A DNA stretch of 64,000 bases from Salinispora vitiensis (lineage in GTDB: Bacteria; Actinomycetota; Actinomycetes; Mycobacteriales; Micromonosporaceae): positions 1 to 64,000 of the forward strand of contig NZ_KB900389.1 in the NCBI RefSeq assembly GCF_000378825.1, written 5' to 3'. Each line of letters starts with the position of its first letter. The first letter of the stretch is position 1. Shown here piece by piece: positions 1-8,415 of this stretch. The notes below the pieces were generated by a model. The model worked only from the letters and a program-made list of their open reading frames with translations. It had not been told where the DNA came from and searched no databases. The position numbers were made by a program, and so were the translations under genes.

Positions 1-128
1 CTCCTTGGGGTCATCAGGAACACGCACGGGGGCCGCTTGGCCCCTTTTTGCGTGACAGGGAAGATGCCCGCGCGTGCCTTGAACGTGCGGGCGACCTGCC
101 GCCCGGACTGGACGGCGGGAGTGTCAGT

Positions 129-1352
129 TCACCTCGCGGTACCGATGCGCTCGCGGTGCCGTTGGCGAAGCAGGCCGGTGGCCGTGATGTGGGCGCGTAC
201 CGCGGCATGGGCGCGGCGAACTTTCGCGTCGGCGGCGGCGCGCGCACCAGGGTCGATAACGGCCGCCGCTTGCCGCTTGGCCCGACGGACCGCGCGTTCC
301 AGCTCTCGGAGCCGCACCCGGTCGGCGTAGCCCTGCGGGTTCGCCACCTGCTGGGGGGCCCGGTCGGGGGTCACACCAGGCAAGTACGCCGCCAAGCTGT
401 GCGTGCAGTTCGGGTGGAACAGGCCGGCGGCGATGGCCTGAGGCAGCGTCCCGGCGACGTGCACCCGCACGCGTTCGCCGTCACGGGTCGCGTGTTCGGC
501 CTCGATCCATCCCGTGCCCGCCCCGGCGATGCGCAGCACGGCGTGTTCCCAGGGAAGGCACCGGTGGCACTCCTGCGGGGAATCGCTGATGCGGATCAGC
601 TCGTAGCCGTGGGCGAGGAGCTGATCGAGACGGCCGGATCGTAGCGCCTGATGCACGACGGTGCGGGTGGCCATCTCGACGTAGGAGGCCAGTTCCCAGC
701 GCCGGCCGCGCCGGTCCACGAATCCAGTCACCCCGCTGGCGAGGAGCTGTTCCCACGCGATCTGCGCGGCGCGGCGTCGGCTCGACAGGCCCAACACGGG
801 CATGACCGAGGCGCGGGTAACCACTGTGCGGTAGCTGTCCAGCGCCCATCTCAGCAGGGGCATATGCGTGCCTGACAGGGTCGATTCCAGGGACCACATC
901 ATCGCGAGGAGGCCGTGTACCCCGGGCAGGGCGTCTTTGACCTGCTGTAACTCGGCGTCGATCGCGGTTTTCACCGCCCGTGTGGGCGGTCCGTGCGCCG
1001 CGCGGCGTAGCCGGGCCAGCAGGGTGCGGTGCCGGTTCAGGTCGGCGCGTTGCTCGGGGGGCAGTTGCAGTCTGGCGATGGCGTCCAGTGACTCGGTGGA
1101 GCCCCGCACGAACGCCAGCACGAGCGTCTGCGCGGCCATGCCGGAGGAGTCGGTCTCAAGCTGGCTGATGAGGTTCTGCGTCCACGCCCGCAGGGTGTGC
1201 AGGGCCTGCAATTTCTCGTCGGCCCATGCGGGGGAGTCTTCACCGGCGGCGACCCGGCGGGCGATGTCGGCGGCGAGGCGGGTCGACGCGTCGGCGTACA
1301 GGGTGGTCAGTGACCGGGCGAGGTCGGCGGCGACGTCGCGGTCGGAGGCCAC
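129..1352 (-). CDS. phage minor capsid protein (MuF-like, Phage_min_cap2 type)
   Basis: Structural head protein expected to sit at the portal vertex or inside the capsid. The 407-residue product has the YVEMATRT motif typical of the minor capsid protein 2 family (around residue 225), followed by a Cys/His-rich stretch with CHRCLPWE and FHPNCTHS, and a basic C-terminus. The GTG start uses a GGAGG that overlaps the portal stop codon, so it is translationally coupled to the portal gene. It follows the portal directly, as in many siphoviruses. Family recognised from motifs only. Confidence 0.85.
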   Translation of the reverse strand: MASDRDVAADLARSLTTLYADASTRLAADIARRVAAGEDSPAWADEKLQALHTLRAWTQNLISQLETDSSGMAAQTLVLAFVRGSTESLDAIARLQLPPEQRADLNRHRTLLARLRRAAHGPPTRAVKTAIDAELQQVKDALPGVHGLLAMMWSLESTLSGTHMPLLRWALDSYRTVVTRASVMPVLGLSSRRRAAQIAWEQLLASGVTGFVDRRGRRWELASYVEMATRTVVHQALRSGRLDQLLAHGYELIRISDSPQECHRCLPWEHAVLRIAGAGTGWIEAEHATRDGERVRVHVAGTLPQAIAAGLFHPNCTHSLAAYLPGVTPDRAPQQVANPQGYADRVRLRELERAVRRAKRQAAAVIDPGARAAADAKVRRAHAAVRAHITATGLLRQRHRERIGTAR

Positions 1353-1355
1353 CGG

Positions 1356-3125
1356 CTACCTCCGCCCGCGTCGGCCCCTGGAGGCGCTGCCCACGGGCCT
1401 ACGGGCCCTGTCCGGCGGCGGGGGCGTGTCGGGCTGTCGGGCGCTGTCAGCCCCGGCACCCTCCGCGTCAGCCCCGGCGTCGGATGGGGGGCCGGTGACA
1501 GAGCCGTCCGCGCCGGCACCGGTCACCTGGTCCGGGTTGGCCAGTGGCTGCATCGCGGCCATCTTGCCCGACTCCATCAGGATTCGCCGCGCCTCGCCGT
1601 GGACCCGCCGTTCATCCCAGTCCGGGTTGCGTAGACGTACCTTTTCCTCCGTGGAGATCGCCGAAGCGGCCTCCAACAGGCTCAACGTGCGGGCCAGGGC
1701 CTCCGGGGTCTCCGCCACCCCATCACCGAAGGTGATCTTCGGTCGTGCCGGTGTGATCCCATCCGCCGGGAACTTCGCCACCCACAGCATGAGCAGCGTC
1801 TCGGCCAGGGTCGCCAGCTCCGCCCGCCAGTAGCGCACCTTCTTCTTCCGGGTGATGAACGAGCGCCGTTCGCGGGCCTCGACCTCCGTGGCCGTGGTCG
1901 CCACCTCACCCTGCTCACCGATGGACTGCGCGCTGTAGCCGCACCGTCCGACGATTTGGTTGACCAGGGCGTCGGCCGTGGCCTGATGCTCGCTGGCCCG
2001 GATTCCGAACGTGGTGGCCGACAGCTCCAACCCGCCGTCGGATTTCGGCATCGAGTCCACGGCCTCGAAGATCTCCCGTTCGGCGTCGAACCGCGCCCCG
2101 CCCCCCGGGCCCTGCTGCTGCATGTATGCCCGGGGCACGACGAGGCGGGGCTTGGCCAGGCGTAGGTCACGCATCCACGATGAGTAGGTCTCGTCCAGGG
2201 CGTCCATAAGGGTCAGGACTCCGGGGGAGAGATCAGAGCGACCGAGCGGGGAGTTGCGGTCGAGGCGGTTGGGGCGCATGTTCGGCACGTAGCCGGCTGT
2301 CAGCCGGCCGGTGATGGTGTCCACGGTGGGCGTGAAGCGAGCTGTGGCCGGGTGCTGGTCCAGCGGGATCGCGGGCCCGAGCACGTCGGAGGCACCGAGG
2401 TACAGGCCGTGCAGGACCCGGCCCCGTTCGTGGCGCTCGAGGTGGCGGTAGATCTGGCCGTGTCGGTCCTCCACCACACGCCAGAACGTCACCGCGGAGA
2501 GTCTGCCCCACTCCCATTCAGGCACGGCGCAGTCAGGGTGCACGATCCGGAAGAACGGATGCGGGTACAGGTTTTCGTCCCACGAGACGACCACGAACAC
2601 CCCGCCGAGGGGTGACTGCACCTCCGCGCCTTCCAGCAGCGTCGCGTCGAGCATCGTGGCCTCGGCCATCTCGTCCCATGCCTGCTGCGTCGTGTCGTCG
2701 GTGAACTCGATCGCGGGTGGTTCAGCGAACAGCAGGTCCGATGACAGGGTGGCGATGTCCCCGGCGATCGGCACGTGCAGCTTGGCGCGTTTCTCCCCGG
2801 CCGGGGTGGGCTGGCCCCAGAACCAGCGTGCGACGGAGCCGACGACGCCTCCTCGGTACTGGCTGGGCCGGTCGGTGGGGCCGTTGCGGAAGAACGGGTG
2901 ATCGGAGCCGTAGAGGCCGCCGTGAATCATGGCGAGGTCTTCGGGGTCACCGCCGTACCAGGCCGACAGGACCCGCATGTGCTCGAAGGTCTGTTGCATG
3001 GCTCGTGGGGGCCATGTGGCCTTCGGGTCGGTGGGCAGGCCCTGGGTGGTGGGGGTGGCGGTCGGTTCGGCTTTCGAGGCTCCGCCCGTGCGGTGGACCG
3101 AGCGGGCGGGCATGTAGCCGGCCAC
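1356..3125 (-). CDS. phage portal protein
   Basis: Forms the dodecameric head vertex through which DNA is packaged. The product is about 590 residues and has the portal-like pattern YRGGVVGSVARWFWG near the N-terminus and a long central region ending in a basic helix (RRSFITRKKKVRYWRAELATL). Its partner minor capsid gene follows immediately. I chose the GTG at 3125 because GGGAGG lies 7 bases upstream; an ATG five codons downstream is possible. It lies 17 kb from the terminase genes, which is unusual. Confidence 0.85.
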   Translation of the reverse strand: MAGYMPARSVHRTGGASKAEPTATPTTQGLPTDPKATWPPRAMQQTFEHMRVLSAWYGGDPEDLAMIHGGLYGSDHPFFRNGPTDRPSQYRGGVVGSVARWFWGQPTPAGEKRAKLHVPIAGDIATLSSDLLFAEPPAIEFTDDTTQQAWDEMAEATMLDATLLEGAEVQSPLGGVFVVVSWDENLYPHPFFRIVHPDCAVPEWEWGRLSAVTFWRVVEDRHGQIYRHLERHERGRVLHGLYLGASDVLGPAIPLDQHPATARFTPTVDTITGRLTAGYVPNMRPNRLDRNSPLGRSDLSPGVLTLMDALDETYSSWMRDLRLAKPRLVVPRAYMQQQGPGGGARFDAEREIFEAVDSMPKSDGGLELSATTFGIRASEHQATADALVNQIVGRCGYSAQSIGEQGEVATTATEVEARERRSFITRKKKVRYWRAELATLAETLLMLWVAKFPADGITPARPKITFGDGVAETPEALARTLSLLEAASAISTEEKVRLRNPDWDERRVHGEARRILMESGKMAAMQPLANPDQVTGAGADGSVTGPPSDAGADAEGAGADSARQPDTPPPPDRARRPVGSASRGRRGRR

Positions 3126-3160
3126 GACACCACCTCCCAATAGAATCTATGAAAGAATGC

Positions 3161-3223
3161 TTGTGAACTTCTAAATGGCTTGCTAATGTTCGGTGCGGAC
3201 ACAGGGCCGGTCACTCACCGGCC
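3161..3223 (+). promoter_or_regulatory. module promoter with variant leader hairpin
   Basis: TTGTGA (3161), 17 bp spacer starting ACTTCTAAATGG, then TAATGT (3184). The downstream hairpin is GGCCGGT-CACTC-ACCGGCC (3205-3223), which lacks the AGCTGGAA loop found in most other copies. It precedes the gene starting at 3251. Confidence 0.75.
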
Positions 3224-3250
3224 GAACCACACGAAGGGGAGTAAACGACC

Positions 3251-3634
3251 ATGAGCGCCGACTTTGAGTTCGACTACGACAAGGCAGACGACAACGGAAT
3301 CTCGGTAGCCCATATAGGGTCGGCGGCCCTGATCGTCGGCACCTGGGGACCCGACGCGGTCGCCGGGACCGTCCGCGACCTGGCGACCCGCATGTCAGAC
3401 CTGGTGGCCTGCGGCAACGACGATTGGCGGCCGCTCAAGGTCTACGTCCAGTACGAGGCCGGCACGCTCAAGCAGGCCGACCTCATCGTGTACCGCGACG
3501 ACGACTGGCTCATCGTCGTCGTGTACGACGCCGAGAGTTCCCGCCACGTCGCGAGCGCACGATTCATCCCGCACCGCCGCCCCCTGGTGACCGTGAAGAA
3601 GTACTTCGTCATGGCGCACATGCGTCGGGACTGA
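3251..3634 (+). CDS. hypothetical protein, 127 aa
   Basis: Unrecognised soluble protein. It is acidic at the N-terminus (FEFDYDKADDN), has a hydrophobic core segment (AALIVGTWG) and a beta-rich middle (KVYVQYEAGTL, DLIVYRDDDWLIVVVYDA). A GAAGGGGAG ribosome site lies just upstream of the ATG, and the gene is led by its own module promoter at 3161, divergent from the portal gene. No function can be assigned. Confidence 0.8.
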   Translation: MSADFEFDYDKADDNGISVAHIGSAALIVGTWGPDAVAGTVRDLATRMSDLVACGNDDWRPLKVYVQYEAGTLKQADLIVYRDDDWLIVVVYDAESSRHVASARFIPHRRPLVTVKKYFVMAHMRRD

Positions 3635-3674
3635 ACCCAAGCAACAGCGACACCAAGAAGTCAACAAATAATGC

Positions 3675-3730
3675 TTGACCACTTCTATGTGTCTCTGTAG
3701 TGTGAGGTGAGCACGGGGAGCTGGAACCCC
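3675..3730 (+). promoter_or_regulatory. module promoter plus AGCTGGAA hairpin
   Basis: TTGACC (3675), 17 bp spacer beginning ACTTCTATGTG, TAGTGT (3698), then the hairpin GGGGAGCTGGAACCCC (3715-3730). A GAGAGGA ribosome site precedes the ATG at 3763. This is a textbook member of the repeated family. Confidence 0.85.
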
Positions 3731-3762
3731 ACGCACCGGATTCCCAGAGAGGACGACAGTCG

Positions 3763-4008
3763 ATGGGCTGGACTTGCCCCAACCCCCTCCCGCCGTGGCA
3801 CACCCACGGCAACGGCGACCCCGACGAACCATGCGAGTGCCCCCGAGAGCCATGCGGGGCGGTAGACGCCCGCAACGTGCTCCCCAGTTGCGCAATCCAC
3901 CTGGACTCGATAAACGGCAACAACGTCCAGTGGGGGCAGTCCCACTGGGCAGGGTCCCCGGCCTGCACCAAGTGGCAGGCCCGTCTGACCGCCCGCGACG
4001 GAGCCTGA
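3763..4008 (+). CDS. hypothetical Cys/Trp-rich protein, 81 aa
   Basis: Small protein with five Cys, two of them close together (CECPREPC), and several Trp/His residues, suggesting metal binding or a compact disulphide fold. GAGAGGACGACAGTC precedes the ATG. It is driven by the module promoter at 3675 and is probably followed by the two paralogues at 4078 and 4454 in one transcript. Function unknown. Confidence 0.75.
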   Translation: MGWTCPNPLPPWHTHGNGDPDEPCECPREPCGAVDARNVLPSCAIHLDSINGNNVQWGQSHWAGSPACTKWQARLTARDGA

Positions 4009-4077
4009 CACCTCCGGCCCCCGCCCCCTTCCCGGGCGGCCCGAACCCATCGGCCACCCGCCAAGCGAGAGGACACC

Positions 4078-4335
4078 ATGAGGCCCTCCCCGTACACCCA
4101 CGACGAAATTTGCGACCACGTCCTTGAGGCGTTGATACGTCACCGGGCCGAACAGCAAGCCACGCTCACCGCCCTTGAGAAGGACATAAGGCAGCTCGAC
4201 AACATGATCGACCGGACTCAAGCGTGGTTAACAGGGGACTGCCCGCTGTGCGGACAGAACCTAGCGGGGTGGGACTACCCGGCCCATCACGACGACGACG
4301 GCGTCGAGTGCGATTTCCGGTGGCTGGCACGCTGA
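4078..4335 (+). CDS. hypothetical protein with CPLCGQNL zinc-ribbon-like motif, 85 aa (paralogue A)
   Basis: An N-terminal helical part (HDEICDHVLEALIRHRAEQQ), a coiled segment, then CPLCGQNL and a C-terminal DGVECDFRWLAR. It is clearly paralogous to the gene at 4454, sharing both ends, but lacks about 36 residues of the middle. CGAGAGGACACC precedes the ATG. It is followed by a strong hairpin that is itself duplicated after the paralogue. Confidence 0.75.
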   Translation: MRPSPYTHDEICDHVLEALIRHRAEQQATLTALEKDIRQLDNMIDRTQAWLTGDCPLCGQNLAGWDYPAHHDDDGVECDFRWLAR

Positions 4336-4343
4336 CCCCGGCC

Positions 4344-4390
4344 GCCGGCCGGGCCACCCGGGACCCCGCTTCCCGTGTGGCCCGGCCGGC
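4344..4390 (+). terminator. GC-rich hairpin, copy 1
   Basis: Arms GCCGGCCGGGCCAC and GTGGCCCGGCCGGC (14 bp) immediately after paralogue A. The same arms and loop recur at 4830-4876. There is no clear T-tract. Confidence 0.6.
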
Positions 4391-4453
4391 TCCTCCCCAA
4401 CATCCCCGGCCCCCGCCCCATTCCCGGGCGGGGGCCCCAACCGAGAGGACACC

Positions 4454-4819
4454 ATGACCGAGCCCCCCTACCCGTACACGCACGACGAAATTTCCGACCA
4501 CGTCCTGGAGGCGTTGATACGTCACCGCGCCGCCGTGGACCTTGCCCTGCATCAACAGGGAGCAACGCTCGCCGCCCTCGAAGCCGGCAAGACGGTAGAG
4601 GGATGGCCACGAGGCCAGCACGGCATCACAGTCCTACGGCAAACAGTCACGGCTTCCAGGCGCCGATCCGACCTACTCGACAACATGATCAACCGGACTA
4701 GGGCGTGGCTGACAGGATGCTGTCCGCTCTGCGACCAAGACCTAGCGCGGCTGGGCTACCCGCCCGATCACCAGGACCACACCGGCGTCGAGTGCGATTT
4801 CCGATGGCTGGCACGCTGA
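4454..4819 (+). CDS. hypothetical protein with CPLCDQDL motif, 121 aa (paralogue B)
   Basis: Same N-terminal helix (HDEISDHVLEALIRHRA) and same C-terminal CPLC...GVECDFRWLAR as the 4078 gene, with extra central residues containing a Gly/Trp/Arg-rich loop. Ribosome site CCGAGAGGACACC. Gene, leader and terminator were copied together, so this is a tandem duplication of the whole unit. The conserved Cys pair suggests zinc binding; the function is unknown. Confidence 0.75.
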   Translation: MTEPPYPYTHDEISDHVLEALIRHRAAVDLALHQQGATLAALEAGKTVEGWPRGQHGITVLRQTVTASRRRSDLLDNMINRTRAWLTGCCPLCDQDLARLGYPPDHQDHTGVECDFRWLAR

Positions 4820-4829
4820 CGCCCCGGCC

Positions 4830-4876
4830 GCCGGCCGGGCCACCCGGGACCCCGCTTCCCGTGTGGCCCGGCCGGC
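4830..4876 (+). terminator. GC-rich hairpin, copy 2
   Basis: Same 14 bp arms as at 4344-4390, located just after paralogue B. This shows that the duplication included the terminator. Confidence 0.6.
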
Positions 4877-4916
4877 TCCGGTCGGCCCCTTCCCCCCCAA
4901 CCCGAAAGAAGGAACC

Positions 4917-5180
4917 GTGAATAAAGCCAATGACTGGAACCGTCCGTACTGGCAGGCGCTCGATGTCGACCTGCGTGCGGCGGCGGGCCGGATCGCCGCG
5001 TTTGACATCACGGCCGCTGAAGTGAAGGACGGGCCATCCTGGGCTCGCCGGGCGTGCGGCCGGGTAGGCGAGCTGCGCGTCACCGTCTCGACTCGAATCA
5101 CCGCGCCGGAGAATGCAGAGCTGGTTGCGCTGCGTGCCCGGGCCGAACTGGAGGCCGAGCGCACCGGGGGCACCCGATGA
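4917..5180 (+). CDS. hypothetical protein, 87 aa
   Basis: GTG start preceded by AGAAGGAACC. Largely helical product with a Trp-rich N-terminus (NDWNRPYWQALDVDLRAA) and a charged C-terminal helix (ALRARAELEAERTGGTR). Its stop overlaps the next start (ATGA), so the two genes are translationally coupled. No recognised family. Confidence 0.65.
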   Translation: MNKANDWNRPYWQALDVDLRAAAGRIAAFDITAAEVKDGPSWARRACGRVGELRVTVSTRITAPENAELVALRARAELEAERTGGTR

Positions 5181-5347
5181 GCATTCCAGACCCGTCAAAC
5201 GCCGGCACTGGCGCGGAATTGGTGTTTGCGTTGAGCCGCATCCAAAAGATCGCACTGCGCAAGCACCACGACGAGGACGTCGCCGACGGCATCTGCAGGT
5301 GGTGTGCCCCTGTTGCAGAAGACGGAACTACTTCCGGGCAGGGGTAG
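5177..5347 (+). CDS. hypothetical protein, 56 aa
   Basis: Starts inside the stop of the previous gene (ATGA overlap). It is short, with a helical stretch (LVFALSRIQKIALRKHH) and a C-terminal CRWC motif that may bind metal. Function unknown. Confidence 0.6.
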   Translation: MSIPDPSNAGTGAELVFALSRIQKIALRKHHDEDVADGICRWCAPVAEDGTTSGQG

Positions 5348-5404
5348 CCCTACGCAGCCCGCGTGTGAACACCGTACCGCACGCGAGCCCGAGGCCGCGC
5401 GTCG

Positions 5405-5755
5405 TTGCTATTCCGGGTCAACCGCGATCTTTTTCGAGTGATGGGGCACGGGGCCCGTCTCGGGACCCAGGCCCAGGAGAGGCAGGTCGACGTCGCAGAG
5501 GAGGCGGCGGTAGCCGGTCTGCTCGCGTCCGGCGTCAGCGTCATCGTGGACGACACGAACCTGCCACCGGAGACGCTGGACACGTGGCGGCAGATCGCCG
5601 ATGCGGCCGATGCACCCCTGGAGGTCGTTGACCTGCGCGACGTGGACGTGGAGGTGTGCATCGCGCGGGATGCCGACCGCCGTGCCAAGGGTGAGCCCGA
5701 TGTGGGTGCTGAGGTGATACGTGCCATGCACCAGTCACAGCGGCGCGTCCTGTGA
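5405..5755 (+). pseudogene. C-terminal fragment of a polynucleotide-kinase-like P-loop ATPase
   Basis: The readable part matches the latter two thirds of small P-loop kinases of the T4 Pnk type: RVNRDLFRVM (usually RVNRDDLR), then VSVIVDDTNLP, then a C-terminal CIARDADRR. The expected N-terminal GxPGSGKS loop is missing and upstream sequence gives no in-frame replacement. I therefore call it a truncated relic without ATP-binding capacity. Confidence 0.65.
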
Positions 5756-6469
5756 TCACCTCGGAGTCGATGGCGCGTGCGGTCAGTGAAGGCGCTGGTG
5801 TCCAACGCCGTTGCCGCCGGGATGAAGGAGACGGCGCACACACGCACGGGGGATGGGCCCTTGACATCACCCGGTCATGTGCTGCAAGGTTAGGCGTCTC
5901 CACGAGACGGCACGAGGAGCGCCACCGGCGCCCGAAGTGCTAGCTCATCACCCCTATCAGGGATCGAAACACTCGCGGAGACAGAGGCACGAAAACGCGT
6001 TCGCCGAGCTTGGTCTCAGCGGACGCGTTTTTGCTGTTCGGCGTGCGGCTTCGGGTGCCACAGGATGGTAAAATTTCGCTCGCCGCCTACTCTCCGGTGC
6101 TGCCGCCGTGGCATGGCACCGGCTCCATTGCGGCGATGCGGGTCGTGCGACCTGTGCCGATTTCGGATGTTCCTTCCCTGGCCCTTTTGGGCCAGGGCTC
6201 CGAACTTTGCCCCTTGTGACCATGATGCATGGGGCCTGCCGGTGCGTGGGGCTCCCATCTCGAACCGAGCGGATGGGCCACCCGCTACGGGTGGGCCCCT
6301 CTCGCGCTGTCTCTTTTGTTTGCCTGTGGTGTGTGGCGCGGCCCGGGTGACCTCGACTGGGTAGTCGACCCCGCAGAGCGCGAGCCGGATGACGACTGGA
6401 CCCCTTGAGTGACAGCCAGCGACAGCAGAAACCAGTCAAGCGTGACCGTGGAGCCGGAGGGAGGACACC
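5756..6469. other. gene-poor stretch with three hairpins
   Basis: No convincing coding region in about 710 bases. It holds three terminator-like hairpins (5992-6031, 6176-6197, 6275-6298) and a TTGACA-like hexamer near 5867 without a good -10. This may be the remnant of deleted genes downstream of the kinase fragment. Confidence 0.5.
5992..6034 (+). terminator. intrinsic terminator with T-tract
   Basis: Arms AAAACGCGT and ACGCGTTTT followed by TTTTG. This is the best classical terminator in this interval. Confidence 0.65.
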
Positions 6470-6859
6470 ATGCCGCGCAGTACGTTGGACGCCGTGAACG
6501 CCACCTGGGTTAGCCGACTCGTCGGGGAGTTGAAGGGCTCCGTGCCCGGAATGGTGCTGCTGGCACTAAACCAGGCTGATGATGGCGCGCTGGCAATCGG
6601 GGTCTTACGTATCCCGGTCGACTCGCGCGCTGGCTGGCACGGACCCCGGATGCTGCTGTCCATCCTGGCTGCGGCAGATGCCCGGGGCCTGGACGTGGTG
6701 TGCACGCCGACGGGCTCGTACGGCTCGGACAGGCAGGCTCTGGTCCGCGCGCTGGGCCGGGTCGGATTCGTCTCTGTGCCTGAAGATCCGTCCGGCCACA
6801 CCATGCGGCGCCCCTCACCGGCCCCCACGGTCTTTGATCAGCGCCGGGACACCGCATGA
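6470..6859 (+). CDS. hypothetical protein, 129 aa
   Basis: Strong ribosome site GGAGGGAGGACACC. The mixed alpha/beta product has hydrophobic strands (GMVLLALNQADDGALAIGVLRIP) and helical stretches (RMLLSILAAADARGLDVVC, DRQALVRALGRVGFVSVP). That pattern recalls GNAT-like or immunity proteins, but the acetyl-CoA motif is not clear. The stop overlaps the next start (ATGA), so it is co-translated with the membrane protein at 6856. Function unknown. Confidence 0.75.
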   Translation: MPRSTLDAVNATWVSRLVGELKGSVPGMVLLALNQADDGALAIGVLRIPVDSRAGWHGPRMLLSILAAADARGLDVVCTPTGSYGSDRQALVRALGRVGFVSVPEDPSGHTMRRPSPAPTVFDQRRDTA

Positions 6860-7695
6860 GCGTAGAGGCGTGGTCGTTGGTCGGCGGTATGGCCGGCGCG
6901 GTAACAGGGGTCGTGGCGCTGGCCGTCAGCGTCTACTTCACGCGACGGGCCACGCGGGCGGCCGAGTCCGCGGCGGCGTCGGCCCAGCGGACCAGCCACA
7001 TCGAGGTCCAGCGGCGGCACGCCGAACTCACGCCACAGATCGCGCTGTCGGCAACGGCTGACGTGCACGGGCGGGTTTCCCTCACGCTCACGCTCGAGGG
7101 ACCGCCCGGCGTGCATCTGGATGAGGTCGCCGTCAGCATCAGTGATGATCAGCCAGAACCGCCACGCACGGGACACCACGCCGACAACACGGTTTGGGGG
7201 CCCTACCGGTTCGTCCCCGGTGCCAACCAGCGCCTTGGGGCGAGCGCCGAGGCGTTCGCGCTGCGTCGAGGCGAGCAGCGCACCCTCGAACTGGAACCGA
7301 GCGTGCCCCCCGCGTGGATCGACCCCAGCGCGTGGGCGGACCGGTATGGCGATACCCCGATCCGGCTCGACATCCGGTGCACACGCGATGACCACGAGCC
7401 GTGGGTCACCCTCATGCAGGTGGATCAGCCGCAGGCGGTATTCGACGTGGCCGGACGGCGGACACCACACGGGACGTTGCTGCTGACGCTCACCAACCGG
7501 GGTAACGCCCCGGCCCGTGACATCACCATCGAGGATGAGCAAGGCGGCGAACCGCCGCTTGACGGCGACATGCCTGAGGTCATCCAACCAGGAGACGTCC
7601 TGCCGCAAGTCGCGATCATGAGCGGCTATCAGTGGGTGAAGTTGACCTGGACCGACCCGCGCAGCAGCCGTCAGTCCCTGACCGTGCGCGGTTGA
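6856..7695 (+). CDS. N-terminally membrane-anchored hypothetical protein, 279 aa
   Basis: A transmembrane segment near the N-terminus (WSLVGGMAGAVTGVVALAVSV) is followed by an Ala/Arg-rich coiled segment and a beta-rich soluble domain with NRGNAPARDITI, similar to Ig-like or CARDB-type repeats. Coupled to the 6470 gene by an ATGA overlap. The topology suggests one anchor with the bulk outside or inside the cell; the function is unknown. Confidence 0.75.
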   Translation: MSVEAWSLVGGMAGAVTGVVALAVSVYFTRRATRAAESAAASAQRTSHIEVQRRHAELTPQIALSATADVHGRVSLTLTLEGPPGVHLDEVAVSISDDQPEPPRTGHHADNTVWGPYRFVPGANQRLGASAEAFALRRGEQRTLELEPSVPPAWIDPSAWADRYGDTPIRLDIRCTRDDHEPWVTLMQVDQPQAVFDVAGRRTPHGTLLLTLTNRGNAPARDITIEDEQGGEPPLDGDMPEVIQPGDVLPQVAIMSGYQWVKLTWTDPRSSRQSLTVRG

Positions 7696-7937
7696 TTCCG
7701 CCCTGCTACTTGCCCGTTCCGGGGTGTCTGCGTCTCCCACCGGCGGCCGTGGTTCGCGCGCCACGCCTGGGCGGGGGTGAGCCAACCGACGCGGCCGGGT
7801 TGGGGGTAAGCGAGGGTGGGTTGAGTCATCCATGCCGGCGGGTTCGCCGGCGGCGGCGGCACCGGGCCCGGCACGGCCGGCGTCGGCGGGCCGGGGTCGA
7901 TCTTCCGGCGGAGCCTGAACCAGGGAATACGACGCAC
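7671..7937 (-). CDS. Pro/Arg-rich small phage protein, 88 aa
   Basis: GTG start with AGGAGG 8 bases upstream. The N-terminus is basic (RRIPWFRLRRK), followed by a proline-rich linker and a WLTPAQAWRANHGRRW segment. Its end overlaps the 3' end of the convergent 6856 gene by 25 bases. No recognised domain. Confidence 0.6.
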   Translation of the reverse strand: MRRIPWFRLRRKIDPGPPTPAVPGPVPPPPANPPAWMTQPTLAYPQPGRVGWLTPAQAWRANHGRRWETQTPRNGQVAGRNQPRTVRD

Positions 7938-7953
7938 CGTGAACCTCCTCTAA

Positions 7954-7988
7954 ACGGCCGGGGCGGCGCTGGCACGCGCCCCGGCCGT
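7954..7988 (-). terminator. GC hairpin between two leftward genes
   Basis: Arms ACGGCCGGGGCG and CGCCCCGGCCGT between the genes at 7990-8181 and 7671-7937. Confidence 0.55.
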
Positions 7989-7989
7989 G

Positions 7990-8181
7990 CTATCGCCTCA
8001 GGCCGCCGATCACCACGGCGCCAACAACAATCACGAACACGAGGGCTGCTACCAGCTTCTGCTTAGTCGTCAGCTCGGCGGGAGGCCGCGGTACCACGGG
8101 GAACCCCTCGCCATCTGGCAAAGGAGGCGTGCCATGCGGGTCACGGTTGCGGTGCATACGGGGCCTGTTGTCGTCGGCCAT
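7990..8181 (-). CDS. small tail-anchored membrane protein, 63 aa
   Basis: Hydrophilic, proline-rich N-terminal half and one C-terminal transmembrane helix (KLVAALVFVIVVGAVVIGGL) ending in Arg-Arg. The ATG at 8181 is favoured over the adjacent upstream GTG because GGAGG lies 5 bases before it. Could be a holin-like or signalling peptide; unassigned. Confidence 0.65.
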   Translation of the reverse strand: MADDNRPRMHRNRDPHGTPPLPDGEGFPVVPRPPAELTTKQKLVAALVFVIVVGAVVIGGLRR

Positions 8182-8415
8182 CACAGCCTCCTTCAGTCCG
8201 TCTAGCCCAGCCTCAAGCCAGTGGGCCTTGCGGGGGCCAAGTAAACCGCCTCAGGCGGTGTGAGGAACCGGTGCCGATGGTGCCGATGGTGCAGCACGTC
8301 GAGAGACGTTCCGCCGGGGGTAGGCAAGCAAAAGGGGCCGATGCTGTCGGCGAATTCGGGAGTGCTTCGCGTTGGGCCGAGGTTCGTCACCGGGGGGGCC
8401 GGGACATGCGCGATG

